This document shows, one piece after another, positions 45,068-54,570 of a stretch of DNA of 64,000 nt. This DNA is from Ignavibacteria bacterium (lineage in GTDB: Bacteria; Bacteroidota; Ignavibacteria; Tepidaquicellales; Tepidaquicellaceae). The stretch spans positions 1 through 64,000 of the forward strand of contig JAEUSI010000003.1 of the NCBI GenBank assembly GCA_016788375.1. Reading direction: 5' to 3'. The position numbers and the translations under genes are program-made. The notes below the pieces were generated by a model. It worked only from the letters and a program-made list of their open reading frames with translations, searched no databases and was not told the origin of the DNA. How positions within the stretch are numbered: the stretch's first letter is position 1; every line of letters starts with the position of its first letter.

Positions 45068-45125
45068 GCCCCTGTTAGTGTTTAGCGAGTTCTGCGTTCT
45101 GTCAGAACGAGCGTCACCTACAGGC
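45068..45125. repeat. Structured GC-rich intergenic element (REP-like)
   Basis: A 58-bp element in otherwise AT-rich spacer between two cargo genes. Its ends are complementary (CCTGT near 45071 with ACAGG at 45120-45124, then GTG with CAC after two mismatches). The centre has a GTTCTG/CAGAAC hairpin with an 8-nt loop. No second copy was found in the window; a dispersed palindromic repeat or a structured RNA is possible. Confidence 0.45.
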
Positions 45126-45217
45126 ATATTCTTATTATCATAAAATATATAATGGTTTTGATTTTCAATGTGATTATATTTCTGCAAAACTAATTGATAA
45201 AATTAAATAATAAACGA

Positions 45218-46678
45218 GTGAAAACGCTTTTAAAAATATTCTTATTTCTTATTATTGTATCAAATATCTCAACTATACTTTCTCAACCTATCAATTGGCA
45301 AAAACTATATAACGGCCCAAATCGTGGAGCTGATTTAGGTTATGGTGTTTGTCAAACCAATGATAAGAATTTTGTTTTAGTTGGTTCTACGAGAACCCCT
45401 ATGTTTACAATGTACGTTTTAAAAATAGATCAATATGGCGATACGTTATGGACAAAAATTATCAGCTCGAGTTCCCTAGTTAGTGATATTTATACAGTTG
45501 CGCCAGCAAAGGATGGGGGATGTGTATTTTCAGGATATTCGGATAGTGCATTCTCCATAAAGTTAGATAATTTTGGCAATATCATTTGGAACAAAAAATA
45601 TCAAAGGAGAAATGTGCAATGTTACAAGATAATCGAAACGCTCGATAGTGGATTTATTGGCTGTGGAAGAATTATTGGGGAGGGTGGTTATATATTTAAA
45701 ATAAATAAAAATGGAGATTTTGAATTTGACAAATTATTTCCTGATGAATACTTAGCATTTAAATCAATTGACATTGCTCATAATTCCGGATATATAGTTT
45801 GCGGAACAATATACAATACCCCTGTATTAGATACAGCAAAAGCCTATGTTTTAAGAATTAATAAAACTGGTGACGTTATTTGGGAAAAGAGATATTATGA
45901 ACTTTTAGGTTTAAGTGGAAAGGTTATAAAAAACACTGGTTCAGGATATATTTTATGCGGGGGAGCATCGATATACTTTAATCCAAAACCAACAGAAACA
46001 TTGGCTACTAAGTATTTTATGAAACTGGATACTTCAGGGAATCAGATTTATTTTAAAGAATTTAAAACAGTAGAGACTCAATACCTTGGAGATTTTCAAA
46101 CAATTAACAAAAACCAATTTTTATTTATTGGCGGTATTGATTCCACGCAAACAACGATTATAACAACTAATGGACTTTTAACTATAACGGATAGCTTAGG
46201 AAACATTATTAATGAAAGAACTTATCAAAGTACAAGATATATTGAACTTGAATCAGGTATAGTAACGGGCAATAATGAAATAATTGCAGTTGGAACTTGG
46301 GGTGTAGGACCTTCATTCAATCATGATGATATTTATGCTATCAAAACTGACAGTAATTTGTTTGCGAACCCTGTTGTTCGTATAATAAATCAAAATAGTG
46401 TCCTTCCAAATGAGTTTGTACTTTTTCAGAATTATCCAAACCCATTCAACCCAAGAACAATTATTAGTTACAATTTACCTAATGGGCTTAATGGAATTGT
46501 CACATTAAAAATATTCAATATACTTGGTAAAGAAATCATAACTCTGGTAAATGAAAAGCAAAATGTAGGAAATCATTCAATTGAATTTCATGGTGATAAT
46601 CTGCCAAGTGGAATTTATTTTTACAAGATACAATCCGGAATATATTCAGATATTAAGAAAATGGTTTTACTAAGGTGA
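45218..46678 (+). CDS. Secreted beta-propeller-like protein with T9SS sorting domain
   Basis: Exported protein of about 486 residues. A GTG at this position directly precedes a signal peptide (K-T-L-L-K-I-F-L-F-L-I-I); a TTG 24 nt upstream is the alternative. The body has five or more repeats that pair G-F-x-x-x-G or G-Y-I-x-C-G with a K-I-D/N-x-x-G-D-x-x-W strand, a propeller-like pattern shared with the gene at 50230. The C-terminus is a T9SS type A sorting domain. The base composition is noticeably more AT-rich than in the housekeeping genes. No catalytic motif was found. Confidence 0.88.
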   Translation: MKTLLKIFLFLIIVSNISTILSQPINWQKLYNGPNRGADLGYGVCQTNDKNFVLVGSTRTPMFTMYVLKIDQYGDTLWTKIISSSSLVSDIYTVAPAKDGGCVFSGYSDSAFSIKLDNFGNIIWNKKYQRRNVQCYKIIETLDSGFIGCGRIIGEGGYIFKINKNGDFEFDKLFPDEYLAFKSIDIAHNSGYIVCGTIYNTPVLDTAKAYVLRINKTGDVIWEKRYYELLGLSGKVIKNTGSGYILCGGASIYFNPKPTETLATKYFMKLDTSGNQIYFKEFKTVETQYLGDFQTINKNQFLFIGGIDSTQTTIITTNGLLTITDSLGNIINERTYQSTRYIELESGIVTGNNEIIAVGTWGVGPSFNHDDIYAIKTDSNLFANPVVRIINQNSVLPNEFVLFQNYPNPFNPRTIISYNLPNGLNGIVTLKIFNILGKEIITLVNEKQNVGNHSIEFHGDNLPSGIYFYKIQSGIYSDIKKMVLLR

Positions 46679-46759
46679 TGATCATAATAATGTGAAACAT
46701 TGATGAAATATTTACTTTCCTTAAATTATTATTTTTGAATTCAAAACAATAAATTTGTT

Positions 46760-49700
46760 ATGAAAACAATTATAGTTATACTAGTTACATTTCTTTTGAT
46801 TAGAAATATTTTCTCTTATGATACAAATACTCCCGAAATTTATTTGGTAAATTATTCTTCTAATACATATGCAAAATTTCAGTTTTATCCCATCAGTGCT
46901 GTTTTTAATGGCAATCTTAATTATGATTTACGAGCAGCCAATCCAGAGGAAGGGCCTTGGTATTATCATTATATTGCCGGTGTAAATACTCAATATCTTG
47001 AATTTACTATTGGTACAAATAGTGCAGCATATGGATTAGGTCATGATGGAATACCTCCCAGTAGTGGATATTTAGCAACCCTGGGATATGGTAAATATAA
47101 AGTAATTGTTTCCTGGGGATCGTCTCCTGTAGTATCTGATACATGTACAATAGAATTTGACTATTTATATGGATTGGCTGAGGGATTCGTTGGAGATGTA
47201 ACAATTGGATTTAGAGACGATAGCAGTGATCCAAGAATAGTGTTCCAGTGGTCAGGAGGAGATGAAAGAAATTTAAGAGATGTCGGCAGGAAAATTGAAT
47301 CCTGGAATCAATATGAAATTGGAGTTAGAGAAAAGAGTTATGGTGATTTCGTATATGATGAATCACATGATAATGACTTTACAGTTTTTCCTCAGGACTC
47401 AAGGAGAGATCCTGAATCTGATGAAATGTCTTCTTTTACGGATAATCGAAGTGGAATACTTACTCAAAACCTAACCATAAACAAAAATGTATATACACCT
47501 GATAATGTTTGGCCATTAGAACTTTATGATTTCCCCACAATTGTTTCTGTTAGTCCCGGGGCATTTCTAAAACTAGATACTGGTAAAATTTTGGATTTCA
47601 CTGAAGTAATTTCAAGCGATCCAAATGCTCACTTTGAAATGAATGTGGAAGATAACGGAAGATTAATTTTATATGCAGGATCAAAAATTTTAATCAGAAA
47701 TAAAAATCATCTTATATTAAAACATGATAGCAGACTTTATCTTGGAAATAATTCTGAAATCAGAATCAAGCCGGGTGGATTGTTTTGTAATGAAGGAGCT
47801 TTGATCAGAGGAAATGGTCGGATTGTATATGAAGGTTCATTAATTCATCATATTATGTGTGCTTCATTAGCAGATTATGTGGTGAGCGACAGTGCTAAAA
47901 TTATTCTCGACTCTAATGCAGTTCTGGAAATTCCCGACAGCTCGACAATCAGTTTTTATGGAAACAGAACCGGATTAGTTATGCATCCGAACTCTGTAAT
48001 TAAATTCGGAGTCAATTCTAAATTATTATTCGACAGCTCTGCAACTCTAATTGCAAAAGGAGCGACATTCACATCCTTAGATACTTCCAAATCATGGGAA
48101 GGCGTAGTATTGCAAAACTCCGGTGAAGACTCCGTCATAAACTGTACATTCAGCAATGCAAAGACTTCTCTGGCATTGATAAATACTCCCGGTCATACTT
48201 TTTATTCTCGAATCATTAAGGGTAATATTTTTAATGTTCCATCCGTCGGTGTTGAAAATAACGGAATTTACGGAGAAAATAATTTCAGAATTACAATTCA
48301 GGATAATGTTTTTAATATGCCTGCTAATCCGTCAAATCGTATTTTCGGTGTTTATCTGAAGAATAACAATACAACAGGTGTTGAGTCGCTTCCTGACGAG
48401 AATGAAGGACCTGCAATTCCATTCAGTATGTTTCTGATAAATAATATTTTTAATAACGGCACCGCTTCAACTCTGCTTCTGAACTATACTTCTTCTTATC
48501 TGCCGTTTTATGTGAGGGGAAATACTTTTAATTCTGCAGGCTCTGTAGGAATTATAGGAAGGAATATTACAGGATCAATCAAAGACAATGTTTTTTCAAA
48601 CAGCGGCTCAATTATTCCGATAGGAATACACTTAATAACGAGTTCGCCTGATTTTTATAATAATGCAATAAATTCGGAAAATGTATCTCTACATACGATC
48701 GGAAGTTCATTCCCGAATCTTGCGCCATCGGTTTCCGGCAGCAGTCTCTCATGGCATGGCGGAAAGAATTTACTTTCAAGCCTTCAGTCGGATAATATAC
48801 AATTAGTAAATGCAGCGAATGTTTATACAAATCTCGGAGAGAACAGATTTACAGTATCGGATACTGCAGAAAACAGATATCATATTTACGGATGGGTTGA
48901 TACAACTGAACAGATGTACTTCGGAAGGAATAACTGCTGGCTGCCAAACAGCAATCCAAGAATTAATCTGAGACGGATTTATACCGCAGAGCCGATTCCG
49001 GCAGAAACAGGATTAACGGATATTGACTGTGACAGAGAAATCAGCGCGAATGATTTAATTACAGAATATCTCGGAATCGGTGTTTATGACACAATAAAGC
49101 AAAGTCCGGATACAACAGGAAGTGAACTTACGGAAGAAGAACTTCTATACAATCAGGGACAGAATTACATTTCTGCAGGAATGCTGATCGAAGGCATTTC
49201 AGCTTTAAAGAATCTGATTGACGACTACATTTACTTCGAAGACCTGCCTGCATCGGTATATGATCTTTACAGTTGTTATGAATATCTCGACACGACAGAA
49301 GAGCAAAGTTACAGAAACACGCTTTACGGAAATCTGAAGCTTTATCTTGACAACAGGATTAATTCGGAAGAAGGCTATGACGGAGAATTTATTTCAAATG
49401 CATACAATATAACTCTGATGTGTGATGCGAATATGCTGAATTATGATGATGCGGCGAACGGATACGAATTCATCTCGCTTTTTCATCCCGATCCTGATAT
49501 AAGACTTAATGCATCGTGGGATTATGCGGAGATAGAAGCGCTGATGGGTGGAGGATACGGAGGCGGAGAGAAAGATTTGGGAATTGGAATTTCGGATTTG
49601 GAATTGACTAAATTGAAAGAAATAAATGAAATGAATAGAATTAATGAAATTATCAACAATGATCCAGTGATGATGAAGGTGAAGGAAGTTTATGATAAGA

Positions 49701-50233
49701 CAATAAAAGAAAGTTCAGAAAGAAATGAACGATCAGGAAAACAAATAAATGATAATTTTAATAACGAAGAAAATTATGTTATATCAGAACAAAGTATAAT
49801 AGAGAGAGAGTCTGATAAATTCAAAAACGAGAAAGCAAGAAGAAACATATTTGAATTAAAGAATCTGAACAGACAGGAATTGGAAAAAAGAAGAGTTGAA
49901 GATATGCTACTGAGTGCACAGGATGCTAGAAGCGCAGAATTTGATAATTATGAGACAGCAAGCATTCCAAGTGATTTCAAACTTAATCAGAATTATCCGA
50001 ATCCGTTCAACCCTGTTACGAATGTGGAATTTGGAATTTCGAAATCGGGATTTGTTACTTTGAAAGTTTATAATGTACTCGGGAAAGAAGCAGCAACACT
50101 TGTCAATGAGATTCTATCTCCGGGAAAGTATACAGTAATATTCAACGGAAGCAGTCTTGCTAGTGGCGTGTATTTCTATACGATGAAAGTAAATAATTTG
50201 TCTAAAACAAAAAAGATGGTAATAATAAGATGA
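46760..50233 (+). CDS. Large secreted beta-helix protein with T9SS sorting domain
   Basis: Exported protein of 1157 residues. Signal peptide about 1-19. The first about 230 residues are an unassigned domain. Residues about 260-760 show right-handed parallel beta-helix features (many short N/G/S-rich strands, K-D-N-V-F-S-N and I-I-K-G-N-I-F-N type turns). A helical region with repeats follows (about 790-930), then a strongly charged Glu/Lys/Asn-rich linker (about 945-1060) and the T9SS type A sorting domain. The first third is clearly more AT-rich than the rest, suggesting a mosaic origin. The next gene overlaps its stop by 4 nt (ATGA). No polysaccharide-lyase active site was recognised. Confidence 0.88.
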   Translation: MKTIIVILVTFLLIRNIFSYDTNTPEIYLVNYSSNTYAKFQFYPISAVFNGNLNYDLRAANPEEGPWYYHYIAGVNTQYLEFTIGTNSAAYGLGHDGIPPSSGYLATLGYGKYKVIVSWGSSPVVSDTCTIEFDYLYGLAEGFVGDVTIGFRDDSSDPRIVFQWSGGDERNLRDVGRKIESWNQYEIGVREKSYGDFVYDESHDNDFTVFPQDSRRDPESDEMSSFTDNRSGILTQNLTINKNVYTPDNVWPLELYDFPTIVSVSPGAFLKLDTGKILDFTEVISSDPNAHFEMNVEDNGRLILYAGSKILIRNKNHLILKHDSRLYLGNNSEIRIKPGGLFCNEGALIRGNGRIVYEGSLIHHIMCASLADYVVSDSAKIILDSNAVLEIPDSSTISFYGNRTGLVMHPNSVIKFGVNSKLLFDSSATLIAKGATFTSLDTSKSWEGVVLQNSGEDSVINCTFSNAKTSLALINTPGHTFYSRIIKGNIFNVPSVGVENNGIYGENNFRITIQDNVFNMPANPSNRIFGVYLKNNNTTGVESLPDENEGPAIPFSMFLINNIFNNGTASTLLLNYTSSYLPFYVRGNTFNSAGSVGIIGRNITGSIKDNVFSNSGSIIPIGIHLITSSPDFYNNAINSENVSLHTIGSSFPNLAPSVSGSSLSWHGGKNLLSSLQSDNIQLVNAANVYTNLGENRFTVSDTAENRYHIYGWVDTTEQMYFGRNNCWLPNSNPRINLRRIYTAEPIPAETGLTDIDCDREISANDLITEYLGIGVYDTIKQSPDTTGSELTEEELLYNQGQNYISAGMLIEGISALKNLIDDYIYFEDLPASVYDLYSCYEYLDTTEEQSYRNTLYGNLKLYLDNRINSEEGYDGEFISNAYNITLMCDANMLNYDDAANGYEFISLFHPDPDIRLNASWDYAEIEALMGGGYGGGEKDLGIGISDLELTKLKEINEMNRINEIINNDPVMMKVKEVYDKTIKESSERNERSGKQINDNFNNEENYVISEQSIIERESDKFKNEKARRNIFELKNLNRQELEKRRVEDMLLSAQDARSAEFDNYETASIPSDFKLNQNYPNPFNPVTNVEFGISKSGFVTLKVYNVLGKEAATLVNEILSPGKYTVIFNGSSLASGVYFYTMKVNNLSKTKKMVIIR

Positions 50234-51609
50234 ACTCGAAAATTTTAATTAAGATAATATCAATTCTTTTGTATGCGTTTTATAATTTTTCGGATGCCGG
50301 TTCTCAGTCGACCTTTACATGGGAAAAGTTGTACGGTTATCCTTACAGTGATGACGGAGCATATGATATATGTTTGTCCGGCGACGGGAATTATTTTGTT
50401 ACAGGCGCTGCAGGAGATTATTTATACATTTTGAAACTGAAACAAAACGGAGATACCATTTGGACAAGGAAATATGATATAGATGGTTACGGATTAGGTG
50501 TTGTCAAAACCGACGATTGCGGTTGCGCAGTTACAGCAGGAGGATATATTATCAAATTTGATTGTAACGGCAATGAATTATGGAGAACATCTGTCGGAGG
50601 TAAATTATTTGATTTACAGAAAGTTTCCGACGGCGGATTTATTGCAGCAGGTTACAGAGTTTTTGACGGATTGTTTGTGAAAGTTGATTCTGCAGGTAAT
50701 TTGATATGGAGTAAAGAATATACAGTTTCTCATTTGATGGGATTTTCTTCCTGTATTGAAGCTATTGACGGAGGTTATATTGCCGCCGGTGCTGTAAGGA
50801 ATCCCAGTCCGACAATGATAGAACTCCTGAAGGTTGACGGCAAAGGTGAAACAATTTGGGAACGAAGATTTAGTATTGTAAACTCGACAGATAATGGATT
50901 AAGTACTATAAAAATTTCAGGGAATAATTATATTATATTCGGAGCAGCAACTTCGATATTTTTCGGAAAAGTTAATTTGGAGGGCAACCTATTATCCTCT
51001 CATTTACTTCCTGATCAAGGTCTGGAGTCTTCTAATGCCGCAAATATTATAAATGAAAATAAATTTGTCTTTACTTCGCAGATTTTCTCTCAGGATCAAA
51101 CTGAAATGTTTGTCAATAATATGATTACGGATTCTTCCGGTAATATATTGTTCAGCAAAAAATTCAGTACAATGGGATACATGTCATTTGAAACAATTCT
51201 GCCTTTAAGCAATAATGATATTCTTTTTGGAGGAATATTCAAACAGATTTCCGGAAGTAACAATGATGAAGTTTATATTATCAGAACGGACAGTAGCTTG
51301 TATTCACATCCGTTGTCAATAAATACTGACAACTATATAATACCGAAAGAATACAAACTTTATCAGAATTACCCGAATCCGTTCAACCCTGTTACGAGTA
51401 TCGAATTTGGAATTTCGAAATCGGGATTTGTTACTTTGAAAGTGTATGATATACTAGGGAAAGAAGTTGTGACACTTGTCAATGAGAATCTTTCTCCGGG
51501 GACTTATACAGTAAAATTCAACGGAAGTAATCTGGCAAGCGGCGCATACTTCTACAGAATGGAATCGGGAGAGTTCAAAGACATAAAGCGAATGGTGCTG
51601 ATAAAATAA
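50230..51609 (+). CDS. Secreted beta-propeller-like protein with T9SS sorting domain
   Basis: Exported protein, 459 residues, with signal peptide (about 4-24). Repeats such as G-D-G-N-Y-F-V-T-G, S-D-G-G-F-I-A-A-G and I-D-G-G-Y-I-A-A-G are each followed by a K-x-D/N-x-x-G-x-x-x-W strand, the same design as the protein at 45218. The C-terminus is a T9SS type A sorting domain whose DNA is almost the same as in the preceding gene (51362-51486 against 49986-50110). The ATG overlaps the previous stop codon, so the two are translationally coupled. Confidence 0.9.
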   Translation: MNSKILIKIISILLYAFYNFSDAGSQSTFTWEKLYGYPYSDDGAYDICLSGDGNYFVTGAAGDYLYILKLKQNGDTIWTRKYDIDGYGLGVVKTDDCGCAVTAGGYIIKFDCNGNELWRTSVGGKLFDLQKVSDGGFIAAGYRVFDGLFVKVDSAGNLIWSKEYTVSHLMGFSSCIEAIDGGYIAAGAVRNPSPTMIELLKVDGKGETIWERRFSIVNSTDNGLSTIKISGNNYIIFGAATSIFFGKVNLEGNLLSSHLLPDQGLESSNAANIINENKFVFTSQIFSQDQTEMFVNNMITDSSGNILFSKKFSTMGYMSFETILPLSNNDILFGGIFKQISGSNNDEVYIIRTDSSLYSHPLSINTDNYIIPKEYKLYQNYPNPFNPVTSIEFGISKSGFVTLKVYDILGKEVVTLVNENLSPGTYTVKFNGSNLASGAYFYRMESGEFKDIKRMVLIK

Positions 51610-51914
51610 GGACAAGTGTCCCGGTAGTAAATAAACATAATTAATTTTATTCTTAATGTTTGTAAATAAGCTGAATCGTAGTACTGTCTTACTTACGGTT
51701 CAGGAGATTCTGAAGAAGAAGGGAAAGAATCATTCGTAACATTGTTTCTGCTTTTATTCCCGAATATGTTTACCTTGTAAAATAAAAAAATAATAATAAA
51801 ATCATCTCATATTAATCCCTCCTGTTACTTATTTTTAAATTGTATATCTCCGCAGTCAGTAATATTTTTTATATAACAGATTACGAAACTGAATTATTTG
51901 AATGACATTTGCAA
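51610..51914. other. Intergenic region after the cargo gene cluster
   Basis: About 305 nt between same-strand genes. It holds only short open stretches (a 31-codon one ends near 51780) without a start or family resemblance. No strong terminator hairpin was found. The part before 51915 is AT-rich and probably contains the promoter of the flavoprotein gene. Confidence 0.4.
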
Positions 51915-53084
51915 ATGATTAAAGCGGATGCAGTAATAATCGGAGCCGGAGCAGCCGGACTGATGTGCGCGATTGAAGCAGGCAAAAGAGGCAGAAGTGT
52001 TCTCCTTCTCGAACATTGTGAAAAACCGGGAAAGAAAATATTAATTTCAGGCGGCGGAAGATGTAATTTTACCAATAAGAATGTCAGTCCCGAAAACTTT
52101 ATCTCTCATAATCCTCACTTCTGTAAATCAGCATTATCAGGATACACTCCGGATGATTTTATCTCTTTGATAGAAAAATACAACATCAAATATCACGAAA
52201 AAAAATCTGGTCAGCTTTTCTGTGATGACAGTTCCCGGCTGGTAGTTTCTATGCTGGAAAACGAATGCAAAAATTCAGGAGTCCGGATTATTGTAAATTG
52301 TAAAGTTAAGAATATTATCAGAAATGATTTTTTTGAAATTGATACGGAATCTGAAAGTATTCAGACCGGGTCGCTTGTCATTGCAACAGGCGGAATTTCT
52401 ATTCCTAAAATGGGTGCTACGGATTTTGGTTACAATATCGCCCGGCAATTCAATATCGGTTTGAGGGAAATACATCCCGGTCTTGTGCCATTGACTTTTT
52501 CCGGAGAAGAGAGAAAAATGTTTTCGGAAATCAGCGGGGTCTCTGTTGATGCGGAAGTAAGCTGCAAAAGTATCAGTTTCAGAGAAAACATTTTGTTTAC
52601 TCACAAAGGTCTGAGCGGTCCGGCTATTCTTCAGATTTCTTCATACATTAATAAAGGAGAATCTATTTCAGTTAATCTTTTACCGGAAACTGATTTTTAT
52701 GAAATCCTTAAGAATAATTCGGACCGTAAAACTCAACTTTCAAATTTTCTGTCTGTTTATCTTCCGAAAAGATTTGCTCAGGCATTTATGAATAAGTATT
52801 CTTCCTCCGGACCTCTGATAACTTTTCCGGATAAGGAGCTTAAACTTATTTCAGACAAGCTTCATAACTGGAAATTAACTCCTTCCGGTACTGAAGGATT
52901 TGATAAAGCTGAAGTTACTGTCGGAGGAGTTGATACGGACGAACTTTCTTCAAAAACCATGGAATCTAAAAAAGTTAAAGGTCTGTATTTTATCGGTGAA
53001 GTTACGGATGTTACCGGCTGGCTCGGCGGATATAATTTTCAGTGGGCTTGGTCATCGGGATTTGCAGCAGGAAAATATGTATGA
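51915..53084 (+). CDS. HI0933-family FAD-dependent oxidoreductase (aminoacetone oxidase-like)
   Basis: Flavoprotein of 389 residues. The N-terminal A-V-I-I-G-A-G-A-A-G-L-M-C-A (FAD motif) is followed by K-K-I-L-I-S-G-G-G-R-C-N-F-T-N, the hallmark of the HI0933/YhiN family. The C-terminus closes with A-E-V-T-V-G-G-V, Y-F-I-G-E-V-T-D-V-T-G-W-L-G-G-Y-N-F-Q-W-A-W-S-S-G, also family specific. The substrate is not established; BaiN-type or aminoacetone oxidase activities are reported for relatives. The ATG is used; a TTG 6 nt upstream is the alternative. Confidence 0.95.
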   Translation: MIKADAVIIGAGAAGLMCAIEAGKRGRSVLLLEHCEKPGKKILISGGGRCNFTNKNVSPENFISHNPHFCKSALSGYTPDDFISLIEKYNIKYHEKKSGQLFCDDSSRLVVSMLENECKNSGVRIIVNCKVKNIIRNDFFEIDTESESIQTGSLVIATGGISIPKMGATDFGYNIARQFNIGLREIHPGLVPLTFSGEERKMFSEISGVSVDAEVSCKSISFRENILFTHKGLSGPAILQISSYINKGESISVNLLPETDFYEILKNNSDRKTQLSNFLSVYLPKRFAQAFMNKYSSSGPLITFPDKELKLISDKLHNWKLTPSGTEGFDKAEVTVGGVDTDELSSKTMESKKVKGLYFIGEVTDVTGWLGGYNFQWAWSSGFAAGKYV

Positions 53085-53116
53085 AATCTGTATCAGGGAT
53101 CCGGAATAAAATAATA

Positions 53117-53593
53117 TCAGAGCGCAACATTTTTTATTTCTGTATTCCTGTCTTTTATATTCCAGTAAACATTTTCATTCTGCAGAACTTCTTTAATATT
53201 ACCGGTATGCTTCAGCAGACCTTCCCTGTCATTGTTTTTCAGCAATTCAACTGTATATCCGAAAAGCGAAAAATCATTTGCACATGAATTATTATCCTGC
53301 CTCATTCCGACATGACATCTGCTGCAATCAAAATTCACCAGACTGCATAATGGCACACACAAAAGTAATTCATCAAATCCGTCCGGCCAGTCAAGCGCAA
53401 GCCAGGCATCTTCCGAACGTCCTCTGTAAAAAATCTCCAGCAAAAATTCCCAGCCTTCATCATTTTTTATTATTTCTTCAAAAGCACTGACCTGCTCTTC
53501 GGTCAATCTGCGTGCTGAAGCTGAATCCTTTTCCGATGATTTCCATTTTTCCGATATTTCATTATAGGCAGGCAGCCGGGAAAGTATTTCCAT
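53117..53593 (-). CDS. Cysteine-containing conserved-looking protein of unknown function
   Basis: A 158-residue protein with no recognised family. The N-terminal half is helical and charged. The centre holds five cysteines (79, 83, 90, 93 and 104) with F-D-C-S-R-C-H-V-G-M (89-98), a CxxCH that looks like a heme c site. There is no signal peptide, so haem attachment is unlikely; a metal site is more plausible. It has good codon periodicity, an ATG start and lies 41 nt downstream of trhO, so co-expression is likely. Confidence 0.65.
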   Translation of the reverse strand: MEILSRLPAYNEISEKWKSSEKDSASARRLTEEQVSAFEEIIKNDEGWEFLLEIFYRGRSEDAWLALDWPDGFDELLLCVPLCSLVNFDCSRCHVGMRQDNNSCANDFSLFGYTVELLKNNDREGLLKHTGNIKEVLQNENVYWNIKDRNTEIKNVAL

Positions 53594-53634
53594 TTTGCAG
53601 GTATGTGTGATTTATAAAAAATATTTGCTGTTAA

Positions 53635-54570
53635 TCATGCTGATGCCGGAACCATCTTACCGTATTTCGGAATTCTGTATTCATGATCTTCGGCTTCTTC
53701 GCATTCCTTTGAGCAGGATCTTTTATGCTTAACTTCGCATTCTTCGCAGCAGATGAACTGAAAATGGCAGCTTAAATGTGCGCAGTTTACATATCTGTCA
53801 TGCGGCTTCCCGCAGTGATAGCATTTACCGACAAGTTTATATCCTTCCGCAAAATTTACATCTACGGAAATTCTTTCGTCAAAAACATAACACTTTCCTT
53901 CAAACATACTTCCTCTTGTTTCCGGATCTTTGGAATAATTAATAATTCCTCCTTTAAGATGATTTACATCTCTTAGACCTTCTTTAATCAGCAGTCCCGT
54001 AAACTTTTCACAGCGGATACCCCCTGTACAGTATGCAAGTATTTTTTTGTCTTTGAATTTATCCTTGTTCTTTCTGACCCAGTCCGGAAATTCCTTGAAG
54101 TTCCTCACATCAGGTCTTACCGCATTCTTAAAATGACCCAGATCATATTCATAATCATTGCGTGCATCAATGATAACAGCGTTCTTTTCATTCATCGCCC
54201 GGAGAAATTCAGCCGGCTCAAGGTATTTTCCAGTAATCACATTCGGATCTATGTCTTCCTCAAGATTAAGCGTTACGATTTCCTTCTTAGGTCTTACATA
54301 TAACTTTTTAAATACATGCTCATCAGCTTCATCAGTCTTGAAATCCATATCCTGAAACCGTCTGTCCATTCTCATTGCATAAATATAAGCGTCAGTCTGA
54401 TCCGCCGTTCCGGATAATGTTCCGTTAATCCCCTCTTCTGCAATCAATATTCTTCCTTTTACGCCGAGAGAAGCGCAGAACTTCAGATGCAGTTTTGCAT
54501 AATTTTCGTGATCTTCTATTCTGACATATTTATAATAAAGGAGTACTCTGTATACCGGTTTATTTTTCAT
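53635..54570 (-). CDS. trhO: tRNA uridine(34) hydroxylase TrhO (YceA family)
   Basis: Rhodanese-related enzyme that makes 5-hydroxyuridine at tRNA position 34 using oxygen. The N-terminal domain has A-E-E-G-I-N-G-T-L-S-G-T (44-55). The rhodanese domain has V-I-I-D-A-R-N-D-Y-E (132-141) and catalytic Cys181 in A-Y-C-T-G-G-I-R-C-E-K. F-D-E-R-I-S-V follows. A C-terminal Cys-rich segment (C-Y-H-C-G-K, then C-A-H-L-S-C and C-C-E-E-C) is typical of the family and may bind zinc. Length (311) is normal. It runs opposite to the neighbouring flavoprotein and T9SS genes. Confidence 0.95.
   Translation of the reverse strand: MKNKPVYRVLLYYKYVRIEDHENYAKLHLKFCASLGVKGRILIAEEGINGTLSGTADQTDAYIYAMRMDRRFQDMDFKTDEADEHVFKKLYVRPKKEIVTLNLEEDIDPNVITGKYLEPAEFLRAMNEKNAVIIDARNDYEYDLGHFKNAVRPDVRNFKEFPDWVRKNKDKFKDKKILAYCTGGIRCEKFTGLLIKEGLRDVNHLKGGIINYSKDPETRGSMFEGKCYVFDERISVDVNFAEGYKLVGKCYHCGKPHDRYVNCAHLSCHFQFICCEECEVKHKRSCSKECEEAEDHEYRIPKYGKMVPASA

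Noticed and set aside
51680-51783. Short open stretch as a small gene or gene remnant
   Set aside because: It has no start codon, no ribosome-binding site and no recognisable similarity.
53117-53593. CxxCH motif read as a c-type cytochrome
   Set aside because: The protein has no signal peptide and only one such motif, so haem attachment in the periplasm is unlikely.
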